Below are positions 24,941 through 34,014 of a stretch of 34,221 nucleotides of DNA, in pieces. The notes under the pieces were generated by a model. It made no database searches. It saw nothing but the letters and a program-made list of their open reading frames with translations, and was not told where the DNA came from. The position numbers and the translations under genes were made by a program. Each line of letters opens with the position of its first letter. Position 1 is the stretch's first letter. The stretch comes from Dictyobacter arantiisoli (lineage in GTDB: Bacteria; Chloroflexota; Ktedonobacteria; Ktedonobacterales; Ktedonobacteraceae), in NCBI RefSeq assembly GCF_008326305.1, contig NZ_BIXY01000079.1, positions 1-34,221 of the forward strand, in the 5' to 3' direction.

Positions 24941-25711
24941 CTTTTCTTGTGTGAGGTTGGAAAACTCAATCTATTATAGAAGCGGGGGCAGAAGGTAATC
25001 TGGTACTCTTCTCCTATTTTTCTTCATATTATTGCGATCATATTTCGCTGTTCTCCAGAAAGAGTAAAATTCACTGATCCAGGAGTTAAATTGTACCTAT
25101 CTCATAGAATGATATCCCTGACGTTTGCACGATGATTCACGACCACAGATACATGAGAAAGCGTGCGCAAGGTATGTGATAATAGTATATAGCCGGAGTT
25201 TAAAAGAAATGTTCAATTACTGTTCACTGTGTTGCATCCTGTGTAAGAATGTTTCTTGCACTTTATCCGCAGCTCGCTAATAATTATGATGAAACAGGCG
25301 ATAAAGATAGCCCGGCAATGGCTCCTGGAGGCGCTCGCTAAGCGCATCGAAGGCTACTCCCTTATCTGGCAACACACATGACATCAATTACCTATCATAA
25401 ATCGATTCTACTATATTCTTCCTTCTGTATAATGTAGAGAGAGAGATACACTGCATAGTGCCGAGGATAGAAGTGCTCAAAACGTTCGAATTTGCACTTA
25501 AAGCTTGTGAAAAAGCCCTCATATACAGCTATAGAGAAATGAACAGGATATGCAACTGTGTTCAACTATGCTATACTGCCTAGAAATAGGTTGGCGCGTT
25601 CCGTGTTTCTTTACAGGAGCACTCTATCTATGCGCCCGATGGGAAGAAGATGGGGCGTCTCGTTGCGCACCCAGGAAGATTTCAAACCAACCCAGTGAGA
25701 GGAAAATATTT

Positions 25712-27106
25712 ATGCGGCGAGGAACAATTGCACTCCTCATTTTTATTATTCTGTTAGCCGCGGGCGCATCATTTGTCGTCTTCTGGCCCAACAGAGATGT
25801 GTCCCTCCACGGTGTTAAGGTCAATAATCCCTTCACCGTAACACTTGGCCTTGACCTACAGGGTGGTTATCGTGTTCAACTCGAGCCCAAACCCAATCAG
25901 AATGTCACATCCGATAATATGGAAACCACACGTCAGTTGATTGAACAACGTGTGAACAGTGGCCTGGGTGTAAAAGAAGCCAATGTGGTCCTGCAACAGG
26001 GCTATGGCTCCAATAGCACCAGTATTGTGGTTGAGCTGCCGAATTTCAGTGGAGATCAGAATGCAGCATTGCAAACACTGCTGAAATCGGGAAAACTAGA
26101 GTTCTGGAATACCGGCTCAAGCGGCTTGCAAGATGGTACCACATTTGTGCCGTCACAATACACATCAACCAATCCTGGTGGGAAGCCGATTTTCACGGGT
26201 GGCGATCTCGATCCCAACGGACTGAGTGTTGGACAGGATCCTCAGACCAATAAGTACCTCATTAATTTCCAGATGAAGACCAACACAGGGGCGGCCGCAA
26301 GGTTTGGTCAATTTACGGCAAATAACGTCGGCAAATATATGACGGTAACTTTGGACGATACTGTCGTTACTTCGGCTGTCATTCAAGGTGCCATTACTGG
26401 CCAGGGGCAGATTAATGGCAATTTCACACAGCAATCTGCCAGCCAGGTGGTACAGTTACTGAAATATGGTTCATTGCCAGTGGCACTCGATCAGACCAGT
26501 GAACAAATTATTGGTGGAACGCTGGGTGCACAGGCCATTGCACACGCCATCCTGGCCGGTATCATTGGTTTGGCAGTTGTAGCGCTGTTTATGTTGCTCT
26601 ACTATCGCCTGCCTGGCTTCCTGGCAGACATTGCTCTGGTCATCTACGCGGTCGTAACATTTGCGATCTTTAAGATGATTGGTGTAACAATGTCACTGGC
26701 AGGTATCGCCGGTTTCATCCTCTCCATTGGTATGGCCGTAGACGCGAACGTGCTGATCTTTGAGCGTGTAAAAGAAGAATTGCGAGCTGGCCGACTGTTA
26801 GCATCCGCCATCGATATTGGCTGGAAACGTGCCTGGCCCTCGATCCGCGACTCAAATACCTCCACGATGCTCACCTGCGCCGTCCTGTATGCCTTTGGTA
26901 ACAACTTCGGTGCGACAATCATCGTTGGTTTTGCCACAACCCTGTTCCTGGGCGTTGTCATCAGTATGTTCACCGCCATTGTTGTCACACGTACGCTCTT
27001 GAATCTGCTTGTGCCAACCGGCGTCATCAATCACCCTGCACTGTTCGGAATTTCAGCCGATGCCATTCCTACCGCTAAGGTGGCGCGGCGTAATAGCGCG
27101 GTGTAG
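25712..27106 (+). CDS. secD: Protein translocase subunit SecD
   Basis: The start at ATG 25712 (MRRGTIALLIFIILLAAG) follows GAGAGG; the frame is open back to 25550 but that part is not SecD. The 464-residue protein has the first membrane helix, the conserved GLDLQGGYR motif (about residue 47), the periplasmic P1 domain and five C-terminal helices. The last part holds ILSIGMAVDANVLIFERVKEELR, the D4-D6 signature where the Asp/Arg relay for proton use sits. Its role is to pull secreted proteins out of SecYEG using the proton gradient. SecF follows after 11 bases. Confidence 0.95.
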   Translation: MRRGTIALLIFIILLAAGASFVVFWPNRDVSLHGVKVNNPFTVTLGLDLQGGYRVQLEPKPNQNVTSDNMETTRQLIEQRVNSGLGVKEANVVLQQGYGSNSTSIVVELPNFSGDQNAALQTLLKSGKLEFWNTGSSGLQDGTTFVPSQYTSTNPGGKPIFTGGDLDPNGLSVGQDPQTNKYLINFQMKTNTGAAARFGQFTANNVGKYMTVTLDDTVVTSAVIQGAITGQGQINGNFTQQSASQVVQLLKYGSLPVALDQTSEQIIGGTLGAQAIAHAILAGIIGLAVVALFMLLYYRLPGFLADIALVIYAVVTFAIFKMIGVTMSLAGIAGFILSIGMAVDANVLIFERVKEELRAGRLLASAIDIGWKRAWPSIRDSNTSTMLTCAVLYAFGNNFGATIIVGFATTLFLGVVISMFTAIVVTRTLLNLLVPTGVINHPALFGISADAIPTAKVARRNSAV

Positions 27107-27117
27107 AGGAGGCAGCA

Positions 27118-28395
27118 GTGTTAAATTTAGTTAAATACCGCAAACTGTTTATTCTGATCTCACTGATCGTGATCATACCAGGCACACTCTCTTTGATCCT
27201 GTTTGGATTGAATGTCGGCATTGACTTCAAGGGTGGCACCAACATTGTTTTGAGCCCTCAACAGGCTGTCGCCAGTTCAGATGTGATCGACAACTTGCTC
27301 AAGCCATTCAATCTCGATAGCACAAAGGTTGTCCTCGGACAAGATAAAGCCGACGCATCCAAGACCGTCTGGATTCGCTTTAATACGACGGTTGATAGTA
27401 CGGTTATCAACAGTGTCAAGACGAGCCTGGGCAAGAAATATCCGAATCTGGGATATGACCAGGTCAATATTACGAATGCAGGCCCACCCTTTACATTGTT
27501 GACTGTGACCAAATTCGCAACGCTGCCTAACGCAGATGATATTAAATCTGCATTGACCAATTTGCCAAAGACAGGGGGCACAACTCCGGTCAGCCTGACT
27601 GATGTCAAAGTCGGCAATAACTCGCAAACAATTAACATTGAGACGCTAACGACCGTCGACAAATCTGCTGCAAGCGGCAACGCAAAAGTTAACCTGACCG
27701 ATATCCAAGGCGCATTTATTAAAAATGGGGGACCTTACTTCCAGATTCAGAGCGAATCGGTCGTTGGTCCATCAGTTGCCGGACGAACGACCGAGATGGC
27801 GTTCCTGGCGGTCCTGGCGGCCTCTGTGCTGATCCTGCTCTACGTCTGGTTCTCATTCCGCAAAGTGCCACGAGCCTTACGCTATGGCGTCTGTGCTATC
27901 GTCGCACTGTTGCATGACGTATTAGTAGTAGCCGGTATCTTCTCGATCCTGGGGCACTTCTTCAATGTTCAGATTGACTCGCTGTTCATTACCGCCCTAC
28001 TGACAGTCATTGGTTTCTCGGTCCACGATACAATCGTCGTATTTGACCGTATCCGTGAAAACTTACTGCGCAGCACGACCGAATCCTTTGAAGAGGTTGT
28101 CAACGCCAGCCTGGTACAGACCCTGGCTCGTTCATTGAATACCTCACTGACTGTGCTGTTTACGCTGTTAACGCTGACACTCTTTACCGGTATCGGTACT
28201 GATATTCACACCTTTACCCTGGCTCTGTTAATTGGTATCTTTAGCGGTACCTACTCCTCAATCTTCAATGCCAGTATGCTGCTGGTTATCTGGAATAATA
28301 GGGAAATGGGCACAAAATATCTGCAACGCAAACGTGAGGAACTGCCAACCAAACGCAGCCGCGAATCACGTGAGCTTGCGCATACGCGTGGCTAA
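27118..28395 (+). CDS. secF: Protein translocase subunit SecF
   Basis: The start is GTG 27118 after GAGGAGG. The 425-residue protein has the N-terminal helix, GVDFKGGTNIVLSP, a longer than usual periplasmic domain, and the membrane core with AVLAASVLILLYVWFSFR, VIGFSVHDTIVVFDRIREN and SLNTSLTVLFTLL. SecF proteins are often about 300-330 residues; the extra length is in the domain between the first helix and the core (about 60-215). It forms a complex with SecD and SecYEG. Confidence 0.95.
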   Translation: MLNLVKYRKLFILISLIVIIPGTLSLILFGLNVGIDFKGGTNIVLSPQQAVASSDVIDNLLKPFNLDSTKVVLGQDKADASKTVWIRFNTTVDSTVINSVKTSLGKKYPNLGYDQVNITNAGPPFTLLTVTKFATLPNADDIKSALTNLPKTGGTTPVSLTDVKVGNNSQTINIETLTTVDKSAASGNAKVNLTDIQGAFIKNGGPYFQIQSESVVGPSVAGRTTEMAFLAVLAASVLILLYVWFSFRKVPRALRYGVCAIVALLHDVLVVAGIFSILGHFFNVQIDSLFITALLTVIGFSVHDTIVVFDRIRENLLRSTTESFEEVVNASLVQTLARSLNTSLTVLFTLLTLTLFTGIGTDIHTFTLALLIGIFSGTYSSIFNASMLLVIWNNREMGTKYLQRKREELPTKRSRESRELAHTRG

Positions 28396-28415
28396 ATTCA
28401 GTCCAGAGATACTTC

Positions 28416-28471
28416 AAAACCGGCAGGCTGCTTATTACTGAAAAGAGATAAGCAGCCTGCCGGTTTTTTTT
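28416..28471 (+). terminator. Strong intrinsic terminator after secF
   Basis: A perfect 20-bp stem (28416-28435 with 28448-28467; core CCGGCAGGCTGC) around a short loop, followed by eight T residues in all. It starts 20 bases after the secF stop. Confidence 0.95.
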
Positions 28472-28583
28472 ATAGCATAGGCACAAGAAAAGAGAAAAAA
28501 AAGATTATACCCTGACCTTAGTGGTAACAAATATCCATTGGAAGCATTAAAATAAAAGCAGGTCCAGGTCTGGCACATCGGGA

Positions 28584-29225
28584 CTAACTATAGACCACGA
28601 AGTGCAATTTACGGTGATAGACCTTCTCGAAGAGATCGGCTTTCTCCTGAGCGTGCTCTAATTCCTGATCTAAGTCGGCCAATGGACGGGTCCACAAGCG
28701 CAAGGACCACTCTTTTTCATTACAATGGGGTATATCAGCCTCGACTTTGAGCACACGTCCATCATGGTTATAATCCAGGGCATCAGAGATACGCAGCAAG
28801 GCGGCCATACTGGACACACGCTTGCGCGCAACCGATGACAGGACGGCATATTCTTCATGATCAGTACTGGGCAAGGCTCGGCGGTGATAGCGAGCGATGC
28901 ATGCGACTTCGTGACGCTGCTTCTCTGAAAAACCGGGTAGAGGAGTCTCGTTGATCAAACGATAAGAGTGCTTATGGTGTCTACGGCTTTCAATCATCAT
29001 TCCCGTATTGTGGAGAAGGGCCGCACGTTCAAGTAAACGCAAAGCATGCTTGCCATAACGGTGTATTGGCCTGGTCGCTTCAAATAGTTGTACAGAGAGT
29101 TGAGTCACGTGTCGGGCATGCGGCCAGTCTTCAACCAGTAAGCCGCCGCTCAAACGCAATTCCTCTTCTGTAGGTTGATCATGCTTCATCCAATCGACCT
29201 CTTTAACCGAATCTTGCAACATCAT
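28584..29225 (-). CDS. HD-domain protein of the Ppx/GppA C-terminal type
   Basis: The 213-residue protein resembles the HD domain often found at the C-terminus of Ppx/GppA enzymes: HARHVTQLSVQLFEA, LERAALLHNTGMMIESRRHH, KHSYRLINETPLPGF, EVACIARYHRR and LLRISDALDYNHDG. The Asp of the HD pair is Asn here (LLHNTG), so the metal site is incomplete and a binding or regulatory role is more likely than catalysis. A TAGGAGG ribosome site precedes ATG 29225. It is third in a polyphosphate-related operon, 106 bases after the CHAD gene. Confidence 0.85.
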   Translation of the reverse strand: MMLQDSVKEVDWMKHDQPTEEELRLSGGLLVEDWPHARHVTQLSVQLFEATRPIHRYGKHALRLLERAALLHNTGMMIESRRHHKHSYRLINETPLPGFSEKQRHEVACIARYHRRALPSTDHEEYAVLSSVARKRVSSMAALLRISDALDYNHDGRVLKVEADIPHCNEKEWSLRLWTRPLADLDQELEHAQEKADLFEKVYHRKLHFVVYS

Positions 29226-29331
29226 GCGAATTTCCTCCTAAGACAGGGCATAAGCCTTCTTGTGCATACAGGACGCTCTATCCACACCATTCCAACCTCG
29301 CTATACCCTAATATAAACAGACATCTGCTAC

Positions 29332-29916
29332 CTATGAAACATCCAACATCGTCACAATCTGATGTTGAAAATCTTGTCCTTTGAGCTTATACCAATGTTC
29401 ACGAAAAACAGTGTATTGACGTTTACGCTGCCGTTGTAAATGGCGGAGCAACGCTTCCAATCCTTCACGCTGCGCAGGAGAAGGGCCTTCAGAGGAACGG
29501 AGCAAGTGTGCCATCATAGCAGGATCAATCATCAGGCGGCCTTTATGTGCATGTTGAGCGACCGCAGCCAGAGACTGCTCATACTCGCCGCCACTATCCT
29601 GACCACCCAGACAGAGACGCAATAAAGCGATCATGACATCTTTATCATGGAGTGAGCCCAACTCCTCCTGAATATGTTCCAGTTCTTTAAGAATGGCCCC
29701 ACACGCATCAGGGAAAGTATCAACAAACACTTCCAGAGTATAGCGAAGACGCTTCGTCGCAATTCGCAAATTGTGGAGTTCCTGGACGCTATAGGAATTA
29801 TCGACATACTGAGCCCAGGAATACATCTCCTCCAGGCGTACGCTGGCAATTGCCCGAGCATTCTGCCCGGTGAGAGCATGCGCATCGAGATTGGCAACCA
29901 CCTTAGCCTTTGCCAT
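29332..29916 (-). CDS. CHAD domain protein, second half of a split CHAD
   Basis: The 194-residue protein has one helical bundle of the CHAD type: ELHNLRIATKRLRYTLEVF, then ELEHIQEELGSLHDKDVMIALL. A full CHAD domain has two such bundles, about 250-300 residues; only the second is here, and the first is at the C-terminus of the upstream gene. A perfect AAGGAG seven bases before ATG 29916 lies inside the end of that gene, with 14 bases of overlap. The conserved Arg/Lys/His face of CHAD binds polyphosphate, so this probably completes the platform of the partner protein. Confidence 0.85.
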   Translation of the reverse strand: MAKAKVVANLDAHALTGQNARAIASVRLEEMYSWAQYVDNSYSVQELHNLRIATKRLRYTLEVFVDTFPDACGAILKELEHIQEELGSLHDKDVMIALLRLCLGGQDSGGEYEQSLAAVAQHAHKGRLMIDPAMMAHLLRSSEGPSPAQREGLEALLRHLQRQRKRQYTVFREHWYKLKGQDFQHQIVTMLDVS

Positions 29917-31381
29917 GTTTTTCTCCTTCTTCAGCCAGGCAGGCCTTTAAAGAGCGCAACAATGCATCCTTGTCCAATTTGAGTAGCCGCTTCTCCAATA
30001 ATTGCTGATGGGACATGCGATATTCAGATAAGCCATCAATCAACCAGCGAATACCCGCCTGCTCAGACGCAGAAGCTTGTTCTAGCTGCTGACGTAAGGT
30101 ATCAATCATGACATCTGTATCACGAGCAATGCCCAACGCATCAGCAATATCTTTAATCTGGGCATAGACTGCCTTAAATGGGCGGCGCTGGCAGATAGAT
30201 TGATAGGCATCCATAACGGCGCGTAGACGCCGGGAAGCAACACGCATCTTATGGACTGCTTCACTATCCTCGTGTTTCAAAACCACATCGCGCCAACCAA
30301 GCATTGTCTCTGCGCGTGTCAAAAACAGCCGACGTCCAGAGGTAATAAACTCCTCATGATAGGTCACAATCTCAACGTTGGTGTTAACATGTGAGGTTGC
30401 CTGCGAAACATTGTGAGCTTGCTGGCGGGCCTCTGCTAACCATTGTGCACCATTGCGTGCATAAGCCAGTGCCACCCCCTCACGGATGCCATAGCTGCTG
30501 ATATGGACCTCTTTTAGATCAAAGGTCTCAAGCAAGGAGAGAAGAATCAGCACACCGGCGGTAATGATTCTGGCACGCTTCGTATCAAGCTGATAGCGTT
30601 GCGCAATCTCTTCCGCTGACAGAGCCCAGAGGAGGCCTTCACAACGCACCAGATCCTCATGGGTCAATATCGCATGGCTTGTATCGAGCCCAAAGGCACG
30701 CTGAGCCAGTATCAACAGGGTATTTGCGCTACCCCCCGTAGCAAATAAGATGGGCGGAAACTGCTGTAGTTGCAAGCCTGTAAGATAGGTATGCAAAAAT
30801 ATACGCGCACTTGCTCGATCAGCCTCTGTAGGAGGATCAGCTGTCAGATAACGATCATGAATAACACCAGAGCCAATTGGTAGCGAGGTATGCCAGGAAA
30901 TCTGCATATCTTTGGCGATGACCAGCTCTGTGCTCCCCCCACCCATATCCATTACACTCACTTTAGCAGGAGGTTGAGCACTTTTAGAGAGCTCATAGGT
31001 CGCTCCATAGAAGGTCAGTGTTGCCTCCATGTCACCATCAATGCAATGCACCTCAATCCCAGCTTCCTGCTGGATCACCGTTAGAAAATCATCTCTGTTA
31101 CTGGCTTTACGAATAGCTTCGGTTGCGATAGCCAGAATTGTCTGAGCAGAATGTTTAGTTGCTAAAGCTTTAAAACGCTGCAAAACAGAAAGTGCATGGG
31201 CTTGCTTTTCAGAAGAGATGGCACCGGTGGCATTCACACTTTCGCCAATACGTACGATAGCCTCATCGGTCTCCAGAATGTCCAGAACTCCATCTGGACA
31301 TGGACAACGTGCAACCACAAGGCGAAGTGTATTACTGCCAATGTCGATAGCAGCGCAAACAGGAACATTTTGTCCTTGCAT
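29903..31381 (-). CDS. Ppx/GppA phosphatase fused to the first half of a CHAD domain
   Basis: Start ATG 31381 has GGAG seven bases upstream; an ATG at 31405 is worse. The 492-residue protein has the Ppx/GppA actin-like fold: AAIDIGSNTLRLVVA, AIATEAIRKASNRDDF, DGDMEATLTF with the likely catalytic Glu, VMDMGGGSTELVIA, ATGGSANTL and SSYGIREGVALAYA. It should cleave polyphosphate or pppGpp. From about residue 345 a CHAD half-domain follows: VHKMRVASRRLRAVMDAY and IADALGIARDTDVMI. It ends EEGEKHGKG, inside the overlap with the next gene, which carries the other CHAD half. Confidence 0.9.
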   Translation of the reverse strand: MQGQNVPVCAAIDIGSNTLRLVVARCPCPDGVLDILETDEAIVRIGESVNATGAISSEKQAHALSVLQRFKALATKHSAQTILAIATEAIRKASNRDDFLTVIQQEAGIEVHCIDGDMEATLTFYGATYELSKSAQPPAKVSVMDMGGGSTELVIAKDMQISWHTSLPIGSGVIHDRYLTADPPTEADRASARIFLHTYLTGLQLQQFPPILFATGGSANTLLILAQRAFGLDTSHAILTHEDLVRCEGLLWALSAEEIAQRYQLDTKRARIITAGVLILLSLLETFDLKEVHISSYGIREGVALAYARNGAQWLAEARQQAHNVSQATSHVNTNVEIVTYHEEFITSGRRLFLTRAETMLGWRDVVLKHEDSEAVHKMRVASRRLRAVMDAYQSICQRRPFKAVYAQIKDIADALGIARDTDVMIDTLRQQLEQASASEQAGIRWLIDGLSEYRMSHQQLLEKRLLKLDKDALLRSLKACLAEEGEKHGKG

Positions 31382-31612
31382 GAAGAACTCCAGATTTCTA
31401 TCCAATATATTTATGCCGATATATGTTATACGTGGATAGACGATTCCGAGCGTACACTTGCATCAGCCAGTTTAGTGGGGGTTAACAATGACATTATAAC
31501 ACGAATTCCCGTCCACAATACTGTAGAGTTTATCCAAGGAATACCAGTTGCCATACAATTCCCCGGCAAGCAAGCAATTATATATCCGTTTTGAAAGTCC
31601 CGCAAAAACCTA
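31382..31612. other. Intergenic stretch between polyphosphate operon and tRNA genes
   Basis: About 230 bases with no credible gene; it must hold the promoter of the leftward operon. Nothing further is recognised. Confidence 0.4.
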
Positions 31613-31641
31613 TTGACAGTTACGGATAGATCCTGTATGAT
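31613..31641 (+). promoter_or_regulatory. Promoter of first tRNA-Leu gene
   Basis: TTGACA (31613-31618), 17-base spacer, TATGAT (31636-31641). A near-consensus housekeeping promoter about 23 bases before the tRNA. Confidence 0.9.
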
Positions 31642-31664
31642 AGACCCATCCTAAATGGATACAG

Positions 31665-31748
31665 GCCGAAGTGGTGAAATTGGTAGACACGCAACGTTCA
31701 GGGCGTTGTGCTCGCAAGGGCATGGGGGTTCGAGTCCCCCCTTCGGCA
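31665..31748 (+). tRNA. tRNA-Leu (anticodon CAG), copy 1
   Basis: An 84-base class II tRNA: acceptor GCCGAAG pairs with CTTCGGC, discriminator A. The anticodon arm CAACG-TTCAGGG-CGTTG has CAG in the middle (reads CUG). A long variable arm (TGCTCGCAAGGGCA) and the T-arm GGGGGTTCGAGTCCCCC follow. CCA is not encoded. Confidence 0.97.
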
Positions 31749-31762
31749 CTCATATTTCTACA

Positions 31763-31794
31763 CCGCCTTACAATCAGTAAGGCGGTTTTGTTTT
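31763..31794 (+). terminator. Terminator of first tRNA-Leu gene
   Basis: CCGCCTTAC-AATCA-GTAAGGCGG followed by TTTTGTTTT; the 9-bp stem is perfect. Confidence 0.92.
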
Positions 31795-31871
31795 GCCCAG
31801 TTATCTGATGCAGAAAGTAAGCGATGCTAAAATGTCAGTGTGATTTTGGCGAAATGCCCCAAAAGAGGGCG

Positions 31872-31900
31872 TTGACAAAGAGGCCAAAATCCTGTATGAT
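31872..31900 (+). promoter_or_regulatory. Promoter of second tRNA-Leu gene
   Basis: TTGACA (31872-31877), 17-base spacer, TATGAT (31895-31900). From CCTGTATGAT to the tRNA it differs from the first copy by one base (CCTAAATGG against CCTGAATGG). Confidence 0.9.
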
Positions 31901-31923
31901 AGACCCATCCTGAATGGATACAG

Positions 31924-32013
<90 letters not shown>

Positions 32014-32021
32014 CTTCTATA

Positions 32022-32054
32022 CCGTCTTACAATCTGTAAGGCGGTTTTGTTTTG
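32022..32054 (+). terminator. Terminator of second tRNA-Leu gene
   Basis: CCGTCTTAC-AATCT-GTAAGGCGG followed by TTTTGTTTT. One C-to-T change from the first copy leaves a G-U wobble, so the stem is kept. Genes to the right converge on it. Confidence 0.9.
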
Positions 32055-32104
32055 CCCCTGCAATAAACCGTCTTTCCCCAGTGAAACAGCCAATCACTGC
32101 CTGC

Positions 32105-33709
32105 CTATAGTTGCTGTAATGACGCCTGATCAATCTTCCAGGAACCATCCTGCTGCCTTGTGAGGGTCGCATTCCACATATAAGAGTGCGGCATCGGACA
32201 AGCACGAACAGCCAGTGACGTTTGAGAGTGCAGCATAATTTCGATATTGACTGCGCCCGGACCGCGCTCGATGGTCTGCTTAAAGATGAAGCTATTCAAG
32301 GACACAGACTGATATTCGGTCATAAATTGGCTATAAGATATGCGGTGCTGAAAACTATGATCTAACAGGCTATATGCAGAGCGGTAGTCTTGCCGCCTCA
32401 TATCAGCATAGTATCCAAGCACCAGCGCCTGGCCCTGAGCGATTGGTAAAGCTGATGGGTCTGGCGGAGCTGCGAAAGCTCCAAAGACTTGCAGGCAGGT
32501 GATGACGATGAGAGATAAAATTACCAGACAGGAGAGAGATTTTAGGAGCAAGCTACGCAGGAAGGATGGCTGGCGTAAGATGGTTGATGGGAGCGGCAAG
32601 ATCTGCGTGTGGAGGGTCGAGAAACCAAAGTCCGTGACTGCACTGGCAGGATCTGTTTCTAACGGAGTCACCGGAAGCGGTGCTAAAGGGATGGCTGGTG
32701 GGCCAGAAGTAAGCACACACTGAGGAGAACAGAGCTCCATTTGAGCCAGGATATCATCTACCAGATCAATATGATGGGATTGGCGCCTGGGATGCGGCGG
32801 CTCAAGCGCCTCGGCAAAGGCACGGGCGAGCGCCCCGGCAGATGCGTAGCGATCCTCACAGCTCTTAGCGGTTGCTTTGTACAATACGGCATCGATAGCG
32901 AAAGGAAGCGCAGGATCGTTGGCGTGTAACGACGGCAAGGGCTCCTGGAGATGTTGCCGGATCACACCAGGAACGTTGGCAGCCTTGAAGGGCACCCAAC
33001 CAGAGAGCATCTGGAAAAGGAGAATACCCAGTTGATAAATATCTGAAGCCGCAGCGAGAGCTTCGCCACGGATCATTTCGGGGGACATATAATATGGAGC
33101 ATCGCGCAATGGTTGATCGAGATCAGGATGTCCAGCGACTTGATACGAGATACAAAAATCGGTTAAGAGCAGTTGATCATTAGCGGTAAACAAGATATTG
33201 CCTGGCTTCAGATTGCCGTGTACGATACCCAATGAATGCGCGTAATCCAGGGCTGAGGCTGCCTGTAAGAGATAAGAGAGCGTTTGTTGGGGAGAGAGTC
33301 TTCCCTGCCGCCGCAGGCGCTGCTCCAGGTTACAATGACCTGTGGTAACATCTGTACTGTGGCTGTAGTTGACATCCAGATCACTGGCAGGCAGGTTGTT
33401 ATTAGTATTACGATTGTTACTAATATAAGGCATCACAAAATAAGCAAGCTGATTATATTCACTATAGTCTAGCACAGGCATAATGTTGGGATGCTCCAGG
33501 CGAGCCATGAGCGAAATGGCATGCTGAAAGCGAAGAGGAAAGCCATCTTTCCTCGATGGCTGAGGCCGAATGATCTTTACAGCCACCTGATATACCGAAA
33601 ACATCTGCCGGGCCAAATAGACACTACTCACGCTATCGTGATATCCAATATTGTGCTCCAATATATAATTGCCTAGCATGGAACCCGCAAGTTCATCGTT
33701 CACTGTCAT
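32105..33709 (-). CDS. Membrane-anchored Ser/Thr kinase-like protein, predicted pseudokinase
   Basis: The 534-residue protein starts at ATG 33709, with GGTGAG just upstream; a GTG at 33721 is possible. It has an N-terminal kinase fold (about 10-290), a linker, one membrane helix (SCLVILSLIVITCLQVFGAF, about 415) and an outside domain of about 110 residues resembling an NTF2-like fold (GYYADMRRQDYRSAYSLLD). The Lys of VAVKII is present, but other key residues are lost. The Gly loop is IGYHDSVSSVY, the alpha-C Glu is Ala (RFQHAISLMARLEHPNI), HRD is HGN (VHGNLKPGNIL), and DFG is DFC. The APE motif (SPEMIRG) remains. It is probably a sensor or scaffold without normal catalysis. Confidence 0.87.
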   Translation of the reverse strand: MTVNDELAGSMLGNYILEHNIGYHDSVSSVYLARQMFSVYQVAVKIIRPQPSRKDGFPLRFQHAISLMARLEHPNIMPVLDYSEYNQLAYFVMPYISNNRNTNNNLPASDLDVNYSHSTDVTTGHCNLEQRLRRQGRLSPQQTLSYLLQAASALDYAHSLGIVHGNLKPGNILFTANDQLLLTDFCISYQVAGHPDLDQPLRDAPYYMSPEMIRGEALAAASDIYQLGILLFQMLSGWVPFKAANVPGVIRQHLQEPLPSLHANDPALPFAIDAVLYKATAKSCEDRYASAGALARAFAEALEPPHPRRQSHHIDLVDDILAQMELCSPQCVLTSGPPAIPLAPLPVTPLETDPASAVTDFGFSTLHTQILPLPSTILRQPSFLRSLLLKSLSCLVILSLIVITCLQVFGAFAAPPDPSALPIAQGQALVLGYYADMRRQDYRSAYSLLDHSFQHRISYSQFMTEYQSVSLNSFIFKQTIERGPGAVNIEIMLHSQTSLAVRACPMPHSYMWNATLTRQQDGSWKIDQASLQQL

Positions 33710-33843
33710 TATTATGCTCACCCATCTTCTTACTACTAGCAGTGTATTTTAATCTATAAACATGATTGCTCAGGTATGATATCGATAGAAGTCGTGTGAA
33801 AAGATGCAGGATAAAGGAGAGTCCTTGAGTAATTTTGAGGCAC

Positions 33844-33878
33844 AAAAAAAAGACTCGTCATATATATAACGAGCCTTT
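33844..33878 (-). terminator. Terminator after the 23S rRNA gene
   Basis: On the minus strand AAAGG-CTCGT pairs with ACGAG-CTTT around an A+T-rich loop (TATATATATG) and is followed by a run of T. It lies about 140 bases after the 23S end. Confidence 0.8.
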
Positions 33879-34014
33879 AAGTGTTTTTCTGATTTGGAAT
33901 TTTGAACCACTGAAACGTGCATTTCCTCAATTTTGCCGAGCGCCTGTTTGTCAGCTTCGTTGAAGCAGACGACGCGCCATCCATTGCAGAGCCACGATGA
34001 AGATACAAATGTGT

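Larger units (their letters stand above)
24626..25711. other. Long non-coding gap between the ABC exporter and secD
   Basis: About 1.1 kb with no credible gene. It is A+T-rich except for a G+C-rich patch at 24882-24940. It holds the palindrome listed separately and must hold the divergent promoters of the ABC exporter and of secD. A TATACT at about 25572 is one possible -10 for secD, but the -35 is poor. Confidence 0.5.

Noticed and set aside
31196-31594. 132-codon plus-strand frame opposite the Ppx start
   Set aside because: It is mostly antisense to the Ppx gene, with no family features.
33879-34014. Possible 5S rRNA after 23S
   Set aside because: None of the conserved 5S sequence is seen on either strand in this spacer.
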